From: Roridomyces roridus
Lineage: Eukaryota > Basidiomycota > Agaricomycetes > Agaricales > Mycenaceae
Length of the DNA: 64,000 nt
Reading direction: 5' to 3'
Assembly (NCBI GenBank): GCA_029378245.1
Contig: JARKIF010000010.1
Span: forward strand, 62,001 to 126,000
Below the pieces are notes generated by a model. The model had not been told where the DNA came from. It searched no databases and saw only the letters and a program-made list of their open reading frames with translations. A program made the position numbers and the translations under genes. Every line of letters begins with the position of its first letter. Position 1 is the first letter of the stretch. Of the stretch, positions 1 through 12,300 are shown one piece after another.

Positions 1-842
1 GCAAGGTGTGCTCGAATACCCTCTATCCGGTTCCGCACCCAAACGGTGAAATCCGGTGCCTTGTAGCCGCCTGCTTTGCCTCGACTCGGCCCCCGGAGAA
101 CGACAGCTTTGGCAGTCGTGATATCTGGGGCAACAGCCAAGGCCTGCTTCTTCCCAATTGCCGCCATCCTCTCAAGGAAGCCCTGAGGCGGCGCCGGACG
201 AGGATATCCATCCCCCTGGAATACACCAGCATCAGGCGCAAGTAGCTCATCTAGCTCGGGAGGTATGTTCTCCTCGAGTTCGTCCAGAACATGGCCTTCG
301 TCGTCAACAAATAACATGGAAGCTTCTGACACGGGGAATGTATGGACAGAGTGGACAGACGACGAAGATTCAGCAGCGTCTAGGTGAGCCCGAGAAGACC
401 CGTTCCATTTGTGAACAATATTGAAGGAGAGAGGTGCAGCTGTAGGTCTTTCGGGTGTAAGTCCTTGATGGAATATGTCGTGGCGGAATGGTCTGTCCAG
501 GAAGACATCCTCGTCCGAGTTTTCTTCGTCCTCATCTGCCAACGGCATTTCTTCGCAGTCCATTACGGGTACGAACCGAGGAGATTCACTGCCAGGACCC
601 GGAGTTGGCTAGTCAGAAGGGTCAGACGCGTCAATTGTGGATTCAGCTGGGAATAGGAATCGCACAGGCTGGTTCTGGATGTCCTCGAGATCGTCTTCAC
701 GGCGCCTTTTGTCAGGCCTCTTCTCTGGGCTCTTGACTAGACTCAAGGCAATTAACCCGCGTTTGATGGCTCGCTTTGGTGAGGCTAAGAGGCCATTGAG
801 GCGGTTCAGCCTGTCGCGGACGGCTTTCTTTTGCTGAGGCAT
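1..842 (-). CDS. Unrecognised protein, N-terminal part; runs off the left edge
   Basis: The start is the ATG at 842 on the minus strand. The first 30 residues are strongly basic (begins MPQQKKAVRDRLNRLN), then comes an acidic, Ser-rich stretch containing DEDEENSDEDVF. An in-frame TAG at 609-611 would stop translation. It disappears if the 57-nt stretch 609-665 is spliced (GTGCGA donor, CTGAC branch-like motif, TAG acceptor), which is the usual intron length here and keeps phase 0. The frame then stays open to base 1. Basic then acidic composition suggests a nuclear or transposon-associated protein, but I do not recognise the family. If the intron is not real, this is a pseudogene. No neighbour helps with function. 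Confidence 0.4.
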
Positions 843-1303
843 GTAGTAGATACCAAGGAGACACCCATTGAATTTTTTTGAGGGCAACAGTCAAAGAAAC
901 TTTGAGATTACACATGCTGGAGACTGTATTGTGGAAACTAGTCCTCCAATTTTGGACTTTTTATGGATGTAAAACCGGGAATAGCAATCTAGGACCAATC
1001 TACAGAGGACCCTTGAGGCCGATTTTGTAATTTCATCCTCGAGCATTCACAAAAAATTGTTTTATCCCGAAGTTCTGCTTTGCTTCCCAAAATGGTAAAA
1101 GTCACAGCGAATCAAGTGGGGCAGCCGAACTTGTATTGCATCTACCTTATTGCTATGGGTGACCCCTTCCCACCTGTAAAATTTCATGACCATAGGTGCC
1201 CAGGTGGGTGTACCAGAAAATCATCTGTGTTTCAGGCTCTGGTTGAGACTTGGTCTGAATTGATAAAAGAGAGTTGATATTGGTGCACAGTGATCGGGAT
1301 TGG
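843..1303. other. Gene-free stretch
   Basis: No open frame with family resemblance, no tRNA-like structure and no clear repeat boundary. It would contain the promoter of the minus-strand gene to its left. Confidence 0.5.
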
Positions 1304-1738
1304 ATGGGGTCTTTTGCCCTGGGAGGCAGCATTTCCGGTCTGTCTGGCCCCAAGAGCGCCCGTGAGCAGATGACACATGTCATGCCCATGGTCAAAACGC
1401 GACACGCCCCCGCCGGAGACCCTTCATATGGAGGTGGCGCCGCCAGCGGGCACAAGGCGAAGGGATCGGATAAGCCCCGGGCGGCACCATCAACAGCATC
1501 TGCCGTAGGACCATCGACCACGCCGCTGCCGGGACCGTCCACCACCATGCCCGGCCCACCCTTGTCGCTGCCTCCACAACCGGCGTTTGCTTTCCACTAC
1601 CCGTACCAGGCTCCCGCACCGTATCAATACCCGTATTCTCATTATCCTGCACAATATACCCCATACCCCCCTCCAAATTCACTCCAAACTAACTACATTA
1701 CACACCCCCACCCTCCTAATACCAAGCTACTACTCTAA
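1304..1738 (+). CDS. Pro/Tyr-rich low-complexity open frame of doubtful status
   Basis: An ATG-started frame of 144 codons. The second half is built of Pro, Tyr, Ser and Thr with repeated YPY-like steps (HYPYQAPAPYQYPYSHYP). It ends eight bases before the terminal repeat of the transposon-like element that begins at 1747, so a longer gene may have been cut there. No catalytic motif or recognisable domain. The composition fits a disordered protein or a decayed transposon or gene fragment. No intron signals were needed. Function unknown. Confidence 0.25.
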   Translation: MGSFALGGSISGLSGPKSAREQMTHVMPMVKTRHAPAGDPSYGGGAASGHKAKGSDKPRAAPSTASAVGPSTTPLPGPSTTMPGPPLSLPPQPAFAFHYPYQAPAPYQYPYSHYPAQYTPYPPPNSLQTNYITHPHPPNTKLLL

Positions 1739-1746
1739 TTAGAGTA

Positions 1747-3315
1747 CAGTCGGAAACCCCCATCCGGACCACTCATGAAAGATTGTGTGATATCATGAGA
1801 CTGAAGGCCGCTGCCGCAGTATACTATTGGGGTCTGGTAGATGGGTATATGACCTGTATTCAAAAAAATGTTCAGGTCATAAGAGCTTGCCCTTCGTCGT
1901 GTAGAAACAAAGTTTTCAAGATCATGCCGACATGAGATAAACCCACATCCGGAGCAAATCATTATTACTGACCCGACACCTGTGCTTTTCCCACGGGGTA
2001 AAGTCTCTCTTGGAAGGCCCCATTGAGGTCTATATCCTCATAATACTAGAGCCCTCCAGGTGCCGTGGTGGTTGAGAAATAATCAAATGACTTTGGTGGA
2101 TTCCGTGATTTGGGTGTTTCAGTGAGCACCAAGTAAATTGACCGTATCTCGATGGTCAGCTTCCATTCCTGTCTGCAAATCCATGGCCGGGGAGTCCACC
2201 AACATGGCTATGACTCAGTAAAAGTTCAGCCCCATCAGAGTTGCCGAACTGCCCGAGTCCGGTGCGATCTTGCAATTGGAACACATCACTGGTTCCCGAT
2301 GTGGAAGTGGAACAAACTATATCCAAATACACAGCCCTTCGGCAGCACGGCACTGTCTCTGGCTGCCGCAAACGCTGCCGTTGACTCATCACTCTCCTTT
2401 CCATTGACCACAACGACGACGCCCTGCATCTTGGCGCCGGCGCTCGCCTACAAGGCCCACCCTTTCCTCTTTGTCCCCGCCACGCCGCCCTCGCCCATGC
2501 TCAGCCACGCCCGTCGCCGTACTTATGCGCCCATGCCCAGCCTGCCGTTGCCCCGCCGACGCTTCGCTACCCGACACCCCACGCCCGACACGCACTAGCA
2601 CCTCTCTCAAACGTTGATTCGTGCCGATGAACGACCACCTTTCACTGCACCACCTTTCCCTGCACCACGCTCACCGCCCATCGCCTCCTCCCCCTACCCT
2701 GTCAGCTGCCACCCTGCTCACATACGCCACCACTCGCGAGGCCCACGCCGCGCCGGGACGCCAATACCCACGCCATGACGCCGATGCTCACGCCCACGCC
2801 CACGCCCACTCCGTCCTCACTTTGCTGCCATTGCACGAGCTCAAACACTACACGACACTGCGCTACCACCTACACTCATGGAAGGATGGCAGGCGGGCAT
2901 CGCGGAGCGGGTGAGGCAGGCAGGGCAGGGGTAGACGTGGGCGAGCGTGGGCGTCTTTCAGGCGTGTTTCAGGCTGAGCGCTGAATTTCCGCCGTCTTGA
3001 CTCTTGAGCGCTTCTATGGGAGAGAACCCGGGTGGTTCGACGTCTGTGTACTTCATTCACGCTGTCTAGTATGTACGACACCCTGGCGAGCAATAGGATG
3101 ACCATTCTTCAAACTTTTCTCCTTGCAAGGGACTTGTACATAAATGAATTTTGTCTCAGGAACCGAATGATGTGAATCGGCGCCGGCCGTTGCTGCCGTC
3201 TTATGTCATTGTTTGGCTGAAAGTTGGCTCATTTCCGGATCGGGAAATCGTGATGCGTTCCAAAACTCGCTTCTAGTCCGGTGGTGGGTCCGGTCCGGAT
3301 GGGGGTTTCCGACTG
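1747..3315. mobile_element. Non-autonomous Tc1/mariner-like element with TA target duplication
   Basis: A perfect 24-bp terminal inverted repeat, beginning CAGTCGGAAACCCCC, sits at 1747-1770 and, inverted, at 3292-3315. Both ends are flanked by TA (1745-1746 and 3316-3317), the hallmark target duplication of Tc1/mariner/pogo elements, whose ends also typically start CAGT. The 1,569-bp interior encodes no transposase. It holds Pro/His/Ala-rich short frames and a short CACGCC-type tandem run near 2780-2812, perhaps captured host sequence. It would need an autonomous relative elsewhere in the genome to move. Confidence 0.8.
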
Positions 3316-3744
3316 TACTTGAGTACAGTTCATCTTTGATTCGACTTGGCGAATATTGGACGTGTGCCGTGATGTGATCATTTGATAAATTTCACGCCGA
3401 TGAAGCACAGCCTTTCACTGCCCCCATCAAATTGCCATATCGAGCGGCACGTGTGAGGCGTAAAGTGAGCAAGTGAACGGGACCCACATCACATCGGCCA
3501 TCAAATAATGATGTGCATCAACATTATGCCTCTTTCTCTGGGCCACATGAGCTCCCTATATACCTGTGCCTGAAAATGCTTCCTTGACCTATTTGATGTA
3601 AAATACTCTGCAAACAGCCAGCATGATGGAATGCAATCTGAATATGACTGGTTGAACTCTGGAGAGTGGATACTGATCCCCATCAACAATGGTGATTTCT
3701 ACCGGGTGGTGATCAAGGAATGGTTGAAATAAAAGTCTGGGTCA
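3316..3744. other. Gene-free stretch
   Basis: Nothing beyond short unsupported open frames. Confidence 0.5.
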
Positions 3745-3828
3745 AAGGTTGTTTAGTGTACTGGTTACGGTCCCTGCCCCTCATGTCTTGCCCTTTAACC
3801 CGGGTTCAATCCCCGGGGCACATCTTTT
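3745..3828 (+). ncRNA. tRNA-like (pol III) sequence, probably a SINE head or tRNA relic
   Basis: An A-box-like TTAGTGTACTGG is followed by a B box GGTTCAATCC (3803-3812) inside a perfect T-arm (CCGGG/CCCGG around a 7-nt TTCAATC loop), then a T-run pol III terminator starting about 3824. The expected acceptor stem does not form: the 3' strand GGCACAT has no complement 5' of the D arm, and the anticodon stem does not pair. So this is not a functional tRNA as read. A tRNA-derived SINE or pseudogene fits better. Confidence 0.35.
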
Positions 3829-5219
3829 CTTTCTTTTGCCTTTTCCCTCCCTCTGCACCTACAATTTTCATTCAGCATAGATTTAGTATGCATGTAAATA
3901 ACAGTCACAGCCCCAATGTGAGTAGAATCTTGTCAAATGCTTCAATATCAAGGTTTGATCACAGCCTTGATTGACAGGAGCCACTACGCTTTCTTCCCAA
4001 AAAGGAAAATTTTGCGATTTTGAGGGAATGCAGGCAGAACTCTCAGCATTTTGGGTTGCATCCTGCCCATGAATTGTTCTTTGACATATTCTGCATCTTT
4101 TGGTTTCCATAGGAGGGCAACAGAACATGACCAGGACACTGTATGGGTTGAACAGAGGGCACTTTTCTGAGTTCAGGATAACATTTGCTGGCCTGGTTCA
4201 ATCCTTTAGATATTCTTCCTGGCTGTTCTTACATATCATTCAATGAGCCTGCTTCTTTAATATGAAGCATGCCCTTGAAGAAGAATTGAAAGTGCATCAG
4301 CCCAATGAGTGATTTCCTAATGGGTGCTGATACCCAGTATTCTGTATGATCTCAAGAATTCTGGGGTGCCCGGATACTCCCCAAACCCGAATTGAAAATC
4401 AGTTTCACAGAGGCATGTGAGTCCACAGAGATTCTACCACAACTTGGTCAAAATCCACTCTGCACCAGTTCTCCTCCTGTACAGTTCATGTGCTCAATCC
4501 TATTGCATAGAGGGTATTTAATTGGTCCAGATCACCAGTATAACCCAAGAAATCCAACAGAAGAGAAGTGTAACTTGAGATTCAACCAACCAACATCATT
4601 TTGCACCGATGCCCAAAGTTCCTTCTCTGGGGGGTTCTGTAGTTCCATTCAGAGGCTGAAAGTGAGGTGGAACATGATATTAGGTGCCAATGTATCCATC
4701 CAAAATGAAAACTGCCCAAGTGGCCTCTGGATGGGTGGTGGGATGTCCCAGTTACAGGGTAAGATTATGGGCATTTGCTCAGACAGCACTTGAACAGAAC
4801 TCTATTAGTTGTTGACTAAATGTGATGAAATAAGACATATTTGGAATGCTCTGAATGTCAGCTACTCACTTCTAGTCTCCAATCTGCTGTATTACCCTTC
4901 CTTGGTGCTCAGTCACTGAATTGATCAAGAAATGTATGTCCATGAAACTCATGTTTCTGAGTACATGGTTGGGTGATTTCTGGCTCTGAACTTTCTATGT
5001 ACACTCCCAAATGTCTCCTGCACCATTAGTATCACCAAGTAAAATCCAGGGAATGCACAATGTAGGCAATAGTATGTTTTAGACACTATCACACATTTCA
5101 CTGGTTTGTTGGATAGTGTTAAGTAAACAGTGACTCAAAATGGGAATATACCTGGGATCACAGGTTCCCTCAATGCTATCAATACCTGCAGCCAGATCAA
5201 CATTTTCATTGATTCATCT
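3829..5219. other. AT-richer gene-free stretch, probably old repeat
   Basis: Only short open frames with atypical composition are present on either strand. I could not align any of them convincingly to a transposon protein. The stretch is the left flank of the solo LTR at 5220. Confidence 0.4.
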
Positions 5220-5731
5220 TGTTACGATCCGATTCCAAAGGACAAGTCCGGGGTAGATACCGGAACTCCGGTAGTGACCGGAGTTGGATAGAGTCGACCG
5301 GAGGAGCAATCTAAGAGCACCACAGAGGAGTAGGGTGTCTAAGACGCCTTGCTATGTTGATAGGAAGGAAAGGAGTAGGAATCAGCCAAGACGAGTAGTC
5401 AAGAACGTCAATTATCAACTAAGGTTGAATACAAATAAGGAAAGTCTTATATACAAGTAAGTAGAGATATATGTCATTACCACAGATCAGTAATGGAAGC
5501 GGACTTATACGGCTATGTGGATATAGGCTGATTAAGTCCGCACGGAATGATCAAGTGGATATCCTGGATGAATACCAAGTCCGGGTGGGAAACGCTCAGA
5601 TACCTTCATCGCGTGAAAACTCGAGTACCCGGATGGATCTGGGGAGCGCGTGATGCGCTACTATGTCGGGAGGCATCCCGACGTCTGACCGGAGTTGAGT
5701 ACCGGAGTTGGTGTTGGAACGGGATATAACA
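5220..5731. mobile_element. Solo LTR of a retrotransposon (512 bp, TSD CATCT)
   Basis: Starts TGTTACGATCC and ends GATATAACA, giving the canonical TG...CA termini and a TGTTA/TAACA inverted repeat. The 5 bp on each side are identical: CATCT at 5215-5219 and at 5732-5736. No internal coding domain or second LTR is present. That is the structure left when the two LTRs of an inserted element recombine. LTR family (gypsy or copia) cannot be told from the LTR alone. Confidence 0.9.
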
Positions 5732-6939
5732 CATCTACAGGTCACATTGAGGGCAGCTTCCTCTGTCTGGATTGAATTAGAATCATCTATACTACTGCAT
5801 GTAACTATTTGGGGTATTCATACAACATTGGGGGCAGAAATACAAGTCATATCAACAGATCACCCAAAGACAGCCTATTTCTGCAATTATAGGCCCCCAA
5901 CAGGGATACTGAAAGCTTAAATGACTACCAAGACATCCCAATGGACTAAAACAAACATCCTTGAAGCAAGATGTAGCCGGCAGATCCTAAGGAAACCCAG
6001 CAGTGCTGCAAAACAATTTGAGAAGTCAATGTTGATCATTTGCCGAAGAAAAGTCGACCCAAAAACATTGATTTCAGGGCCCTCAGATGTTGAGGTTCAA
6101 ACCAGTGCGCACATGTGTGGGAAAAATCAAAGATGGCCAAACCCCGGACCCGAATTGAGGTTCGGTTCGGCGTCCGCACATGTGCGGATCGGTTCTGAAC
6201 CGAACGTCGGCATCTCTATTCCATGGCCTAGCTATGCAAACGGAGCCCTCCCGGTGTTCTGCAGAAATTTGGTACAAAACTCTTTTTTCAGCCCTCGGAG
6301 GGACCCCCCTCCTATAATAGGCAATTCCTTATCCTTGGAGCCCCTTGCGCAAACACAAAATTTGGGCAACATTTGTGCAGTGCGCAAATCTTGACTTGCC
6401 CCTAGTGAAAGGGTTATTGTTGTTAAGCCTGGGCAACTCATCAATGAGCGTCCTACTGCATTTGGGCAGGTTTCTCGGCCTCCTGGCATCACAGCAAAGG
6501 ATCAAACAATGTTGTGGTGCTCTGTGCCATTGCCCACAACCGCCGGCAGGCTTGGCATCACCACTCCGGGACGAAATAATGCAGAATAAAGAAAATGTAT
6601 TAGCACCAATGAGCACTTGTGAATACAAATGAAAAAATGCTGTATATCAGTGCTGATGGGCACTTCACATGTGCCGGTGCTTCTGCCTGCATGCTTGTTC
6701 CCTGCCCTGCTTGCTGCCCACCATGCATGCTTACTAGCCACCCTCCCCACTTTGCCCCGGGCATTTTCTGCAGGCCCTTCTTGTGATCCTTGCACAATCA
6801 ATTGCAATCCCATCTAGCCCATTTCCCAGTTTTCTGCCTGGGTGTTTGACTTATATCATGAAACCAGCGCTTGCCGACTGATCCGGTGATCCGATCACTG
6901 CCATCAGTTCCGGATCACGAGATCCGTTATCACATCAAC
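5732..6939. other. Repeat-derived gene-free stretch with a GGTTCGG hairpin region
   Basis: No gene. A short plus-strand stretch near 5823-5880 (reads LGAEIQVISTDHPKTAYF) faintly resembles the RNase H region of Ty3/gypsy polyproteins, but stops surround it. At 6150-6215 the bases form a hairpin: GAGGTTCGGTTCGG pairs imperfectly with a downstream TGAACCGAACG, with the palindrome CCGCACATGTGCGG between them. This may be the end of an old DNA transposon; I found no target duplication. Confidence 0.35.
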
Positions 6940-7458
6940 AATGTACGTTCGGTCCACGCACGACAGTCTTCCTACGAGGGGAAGATGTCACCCACCAGAA
7001 TAGGGAGGAGACACTTCTTTAGGAAGCTCTTCCTCAGATGAGAGGGTGACCGTACACGCCCGGCACCAGGAGGGGTTCTGAGCACAGAACCTGACGCGCA
7101 GTGTTAGAACCCGACGAGGGTCTCAACACATGTCAACAGAACTCTCAGCATGGTAGGGTGATCGTGCCAAGGAGGAGTTACCCATAGGGTCACAGGAGAG
7201 GCTCCACTGTACTCTATTGAGACAGGAGCAGACCAGGGGGAATTAAGGGTCAGGGACCGATCGTACAGGAGAACACTCCTGAGGGATTTAGTATTTTTAT
7301 ACCTAGGTAGAATCTCATGTAATGTAGATTCTATCTCATCTATCTCCAGCGCTACTTTGGCTTACAAGTTACGTTCTTGTCTATTACAGTTACAACCCGA
7401 CTCACCTATTCACCGAGACTCAACTCGTCTCGTTGTGCTCGACTCGTCTCCTCTCAAT
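6940..7458. repeat. LTR-like sequence, boundaries not found
   Basis: Contains an LTR-like sequence of signals: a TATA-like TTTTTATACC near 7294, then TCATGTAATGTAGATTC, and a run of pyrimidine-rich CGACTCGTCTC near the right end. A candidate TG start is at 6943. I could not find matching termini or a target duplication, and the right side may be cut by the GTGAA-rich repeat that follows. Confidence 0.25.
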
Positions 7459-8790
7459 GTTCACTGTGAAAAACGGAGCACGTGAATTTCACACTGACTC
7501 GCAGTGAACTTCGCATTTCACTCTTTTTTTGGGTGAACCCAAAATTTCACGGCATGGGGTGAAATTTTCTGTTCGCCCCGTTCTCAGGTGAAATGAAAAT
7601 CCACCATACCTTCTGAGTGAAATTCACCAAATATTTTAAAGTTGGCCAGTATATGTATGTTAATTAAGTCTGCTACTACAAATCAATTGCTGTGTGTAGT
7701 GGGGCGGCGTCAGAGAGCAAGCTACCTAGACGAGGAGGTTGGCGAGGACGGCGAGGATGGCAAGTGGTGGTGTGGAGCCAATTGAATGTGGAGCAGAATG
7801 ACTTCATTATGATCCGCGTCACACCAATCACATCGCTCCACCTCTTTGCACTTCACGCCCATCTCCGCGACAATGCCTTCTCCATTCTCTCCCCCATGAC
7901 CCGTCCTGACAAGGAAAACACACACCCCACCCTCCCAGTGGCAGGCACCGCAAGGTGTCTGCTCGCTCCCAGTATACGCAAGATGCGAAGGCCACGGTGA
8001 CGCAACCTCTTTTGCAGAAGAAACGGCAGAAGGCCCTCAAGCAGCTTCAAACGAGGACTCTCTGGAGTCTGACCGTCGATTGCCCGGGGGACACGGAGCT
8101 GGTTCAGGAACTCCGTGGTGAGTGCTTCTATTCTCTTTCAGACCTCACATTCATGTGACGTATCCACAGCTGCTCTCGCTGCTGCCCGCCGATCCAACTC
8201 CGGCACCGACAGCCATGACAACGACGAAGAGGATAGCAACCAAACCGTGTTCCGTGGGTGTGGCCTCTAGCTCCTCGTACGTCTACTCACCCTTTCTTTC
8301 TCCCGTAATCTCACTGTTGGTCAGTGCACTCTCCCAGCCAGTCACCTTCGCATTTCCTCCATGTACGTCCTTCCGACCCTTGATGACACATTGATTAACT
8401 GTGGTTAAGCTCTCGATCGCCAAGGCTCGTTGCCCGAATTGACCCCCGATGGTTCCGAGGCGGGGGTAGCGCTGCGTGACCCGGCACCAGTAGCTTTCTT
8501 GTACATTCACTTCAATTTAAACAATTTTCACTGTACTTTTGGAGTGAAATTTTAAGTAGTTTGTGCGAGATTTTCCCTTGTAATCCAGGTGATAGTCCAG
8601 TTCAAATCAAGCGAAATTCACCGAAACATCGGGTGAACGAGTGCAGTGAAAACACGTGTTTTGTTAGTGAAAGATTTCAACATGAAATTCGCCTTTTTGC
8701 AGTGAATTTCACTCAGTTCAAGCGCGAAATTCTCGTCCATTTGGGGTGAAAAAACCCAGTGAATTTCACTACCTCCGGGGTCCACAGTGG
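7459..8790. repeat. GTGAA/TTCAC-rich dispersed repeat, copy A
   Basis: Both ends (7459-7640 and 8500-8785) are arrays of GTGAA and its complement TTCAC, spaced roughly every 15-30 bp and often joined as near-palindromes such as GTGAATTTCAC. The middle (about 7890-8275) holds a decayed gene fragment with one plausible intron (GTGAGTGC...CACAG at 8119-8171) that reads on to SGTDSHDNDEED. The right 500 bp align base for base in order with 17.55-18.11 kb (copy B). The layout resembles a non-autonomous DNA element with subterminal binding-site arrays, but terminal repeats were not identified. Confidence 0.55.
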
Positions 8791-9303
8791 TTCTCGAGCT
8801 TGTCAACCTTCTCGTCGTACCCGGCCGTGTCACCCATGCTGTTCCACGTCTGTGTTGGAGGTTCGAGATCCATGTCGCGCATTGCTCCCGCTCTCCGTCG
8901 TATTTACGAGTCCGATGTTCCTGTCGTGCCTTGTCCTGAATTAGTTGCTATTTGTAGATAGAATACTTACCGTATATAAGCCGTAGACACATTTTGTATT
9001 CGGTGCGCGTTTGCAACGGGTTCACTGCTTATCTGGAAGCCTCTGAAGTTCCAACAGTCTGATCTGATCACCCGGCAAGCCGGCCTAGACGCTGTCGTTG
9101 ACAACTTGGGAATGGTGTTTGAGTACATATAATTGACTTTCGATTCCCGGGATTGTAATATTATAGTACATTGCAAATACATACAGTACAGAGTTGAACC
9201 CCAGATGCAAAAAACATAACCTCAACTGGTTTTACACACCTGCATTGAAGAATGTTCCGGTGGAGATGTTATCTGTAGATAGGGGCATTTCAAAGTGAAA
9301 TTT
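8791..9303. other. Gene-free stretch downstream of the NLR gene
   Basis: Would contain the 3' untranslated region of the minus-strand NLR gene. Nothing else recognised. Confidence 0.5.
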
Positions 9304-12300
9304 TCAGATTTTTTGGGACTGTGATGTCCCAGGACTGCTTCTATCCCCACTAGTTAGAAGGTGCTCTCTGATTTCAACATTGACTGATGTCCCATGTTCT
9401 GTGAGCAGCTTCGCAATGTCCAGGTGACTGCTTGAAGAGGCAAGGTGCACCGGAGTCTGGCCATCCTTATCTGCAGCCTCAACTGATGCCCCATGTTCTA
9501 TGAGCAGCTTTGCAATAGGCAGACAGCCATACTGTGAAGCAAGGTGCAGCGGACCCCAGCCACCCTCTTCTGCAAAATTGGTTGATGCCCCATGTTCAAC
9601 AAGCAGCTTGGCAATTTCAAGCTTGCTGTGCAAGGATGCAAGGTGCAGTGGAGTCTGACCATTCTTTGTAGGAACATTGAGTGATGCTCCATGTTCTATA
9701 AGCAGCTTTGTAATGTAAAGGTGGCCATTTGAGCAGGCAAGGTGCAATGGAGTCCAGCCATCCTTCTCAGCAACATTGACTGATGCACCATGTTCAAGAA
9801 GCAGCTTTGCAATGTCCAGGCGGCCATACAGGGATGCAAGGTGCAGCAGAGTCTGGCCATTTCTCTCAGCAATATTGACTGATGCCCCATGTTCTATTAG
9901 CAGCTTTGCAATGTCCAGGTGGTGAGACCAGGAGGCAAGGTGCAGTGCAGTCCGACCATCCTCTGTAGCAACATCAACTGATGAGTTGTGTTCAACAAGC
10001 AGCTTGGCAATGTCAAGGTGGTCATCCTGTGAGGCACGGTGCAATGGAGTCCAGCCATTCTCCTCCGCAACATCCCCTGATGCCCCATGTTCTATGAGCA
10101 CTTTTACAATGTCAAGGTGGCCCTTTGAGGAGGCAAGGTGCAATGGAGTCTGGCCATTCTTCTCAACAACATCAACTGATGCTCCATGTTCAACAAGCAG
10201 CTTGGCAATGGCAAGCTGGCTGTGCAAGGAAGCAAGGTGCAGCGGAGTCTGACCATTCTTGCTAGTAACATTGACTAATGCACCATATTCTATGAGCAGC
10301 TTGGCAATGTCATGGCAGCCATAACAGGAGGCAATATGCAGTGGAGTGACATCCGCAACATTGATTGATGCCCCATTTTCAACAAGCAGCTTGGCAATGT
10401 CCAGGTGGCCATACTGGGAGGCCAAGTGTAGGACAGTCAGGCCATGCCAGCTAGGCCCATTGACTGACACCCCATGTTCTATCAGCAGCTTTCCAAGGTC
10501 AAGGTGGCCACGCTCAGAAGCAAGGCGCAGCAGAGTCTGGCCATCCTCCTGAGCAACATTGACTGACGCACCATGTTCAATAAGCAGCCTTGCAATGTCA
10601 AGACGACCATACTTAGAGGCAAGGTGCAATGGACTCTGGCCATCTTTTCCAACCATATCAGCTGATACACCATGTTCCATGAGCACCTTCACAATGTCAA
10701 GACGGCCATACTGGGAGGAAAGGTGCAGCAGAGTCTGGCCATCCTCCTCAACATTGACTGATGCTCCATGTTCAACAAGCAGCTTTGCAATGTCAAGGTG
10801 ACTGTTTGAGGAGGCAAAGTGCAGTGGACTCTGGTCATGCTTTCCAGTTGTATCAACTGATGCACCATATTCTATAAGCAGCTTTGCAATATGCAGGAAG
10901 CCACGCTGGGAAGCGAGATGCAGTGGAGTCCAGCCATTCCTCTCTATAACATCCACTGATGCCCCACGTTCAACAAGCAGCTTGGCAATGTCAATCTTGT
11001 TGTACAAGGATGCAAGGTGCAGTGGAGTCTGACCATTCTTATTAGGAACATCGAGTGAAGCTCCATGTTCTATAAGCAGCTTTGTACTGTAAAGGTGGCC
11101 ACTTGAGGAGGCAAGATGCAATGAAGTCCAGCCGTTTTCCTCCAGAACATCAACTGATGCACTATGTTCCATGAGCAGCTGTGCAATATGCAGGCAGCCA
11201 TACTGGGAAGCAGAGTGCAGCGGAGTCCAGCCATTCTCCCCCATAGCATCAACTGTTGCCCCATGTCCAACAAGGAGCTTGGCAATGTCAAGCTGGTTGT
11301 GCAAGGACGCAAGGTGCAGCGGGGTCTGACCACTCTTTCCAGAAACATTGACTGATGCTCCCTGTTCTATGAGCAGCTTGGCAATACAAAGGTGGCCATA
11401 GCAGGAGGCAAGTTGCAGTGGAGTCCAGCTATTCTCCTTAGCAACATTAACCAGTGCTCCATGTTCAACAAGCAGCTTGGCAATGTCAAGGTGGCCATTT
11501 GAGGAGGCAAGGTGCAAAGGGGTCCACCCATCATGTCCAGCAAAATTGACCAATGCCCTATGTTCTATGAGCAGCTTGGCAATGTCAAGGTGGTCATTTG
11601 CAGAGGCAAGGCGCAATGGGGTCCAACCATCATTTCCAGAAAAATTAACCAATGCCCCATGTTCTATGAGCAGCTTTGTAATTTCAAGGTGGCCGTAGCA
11701 AGAGCCAAGTTGTAGTGCAGTCCAGTTATTCTCTTTAGCAACATTAACCAGTGCTCCGTGCTCAACAAGCAGTTTGGCAATGTAAAGGTGGCCGTAACAG
11801 GAGGCAAGTTGCAGTGGAGTCCAGCTATGCTTCTCAGTAACATTAACCTGTGCTCTGCGTTCAGCAAGTGGTTTGGCAATACAAAGGTGGCCGTAGAAGG
11901 AGGTAAGGTGCAGCGGAGTCAAGCTATTCTTCTTAACAACATTAACCAGTGCTCCATGTTCAACAAGCAGCTTGGCAATGTCAAGGTGGCCATTTGAGGA
12001 GGTAAAGTGCAATGGAGTCCAAATATTCTTTCCAGCAAAATTGACTGATGCACCATGTTCAATGAGCAGCCTTGCGACATCAAGATGGCCATACATGGAG
12101 GCAAGGTGCAGTGGACTCTGGCCATCTTTCCCAGCCACATTGACTGATGCCCCATGTTCTATCAGCAGCTTTGCAATATCCAGGCGGCCATACAGAGAGG
12201 CAAGATGCAGCAGAGTCTGGCCATTCCCGTCAACAATATTGACTGATGCCCCATGATCTATGAGCAGCTTTGCAATGTCCAGGTGGTGAGACAGGGAAGC

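Noticed and set aside
4392..4793. 133-codon open frame that I tested against copia/gypsy polyproteins on both strands
   Set aside because: No motif of reverse transcriptase, integrase or RNase H could be aligned without inventing frameshifts.
6940..7458. Second solo LTR
   Set aside because: Internal signals look right but no TG...CA pair with matching 5-bp flanks was found, so it is listed only as a weak repeat.
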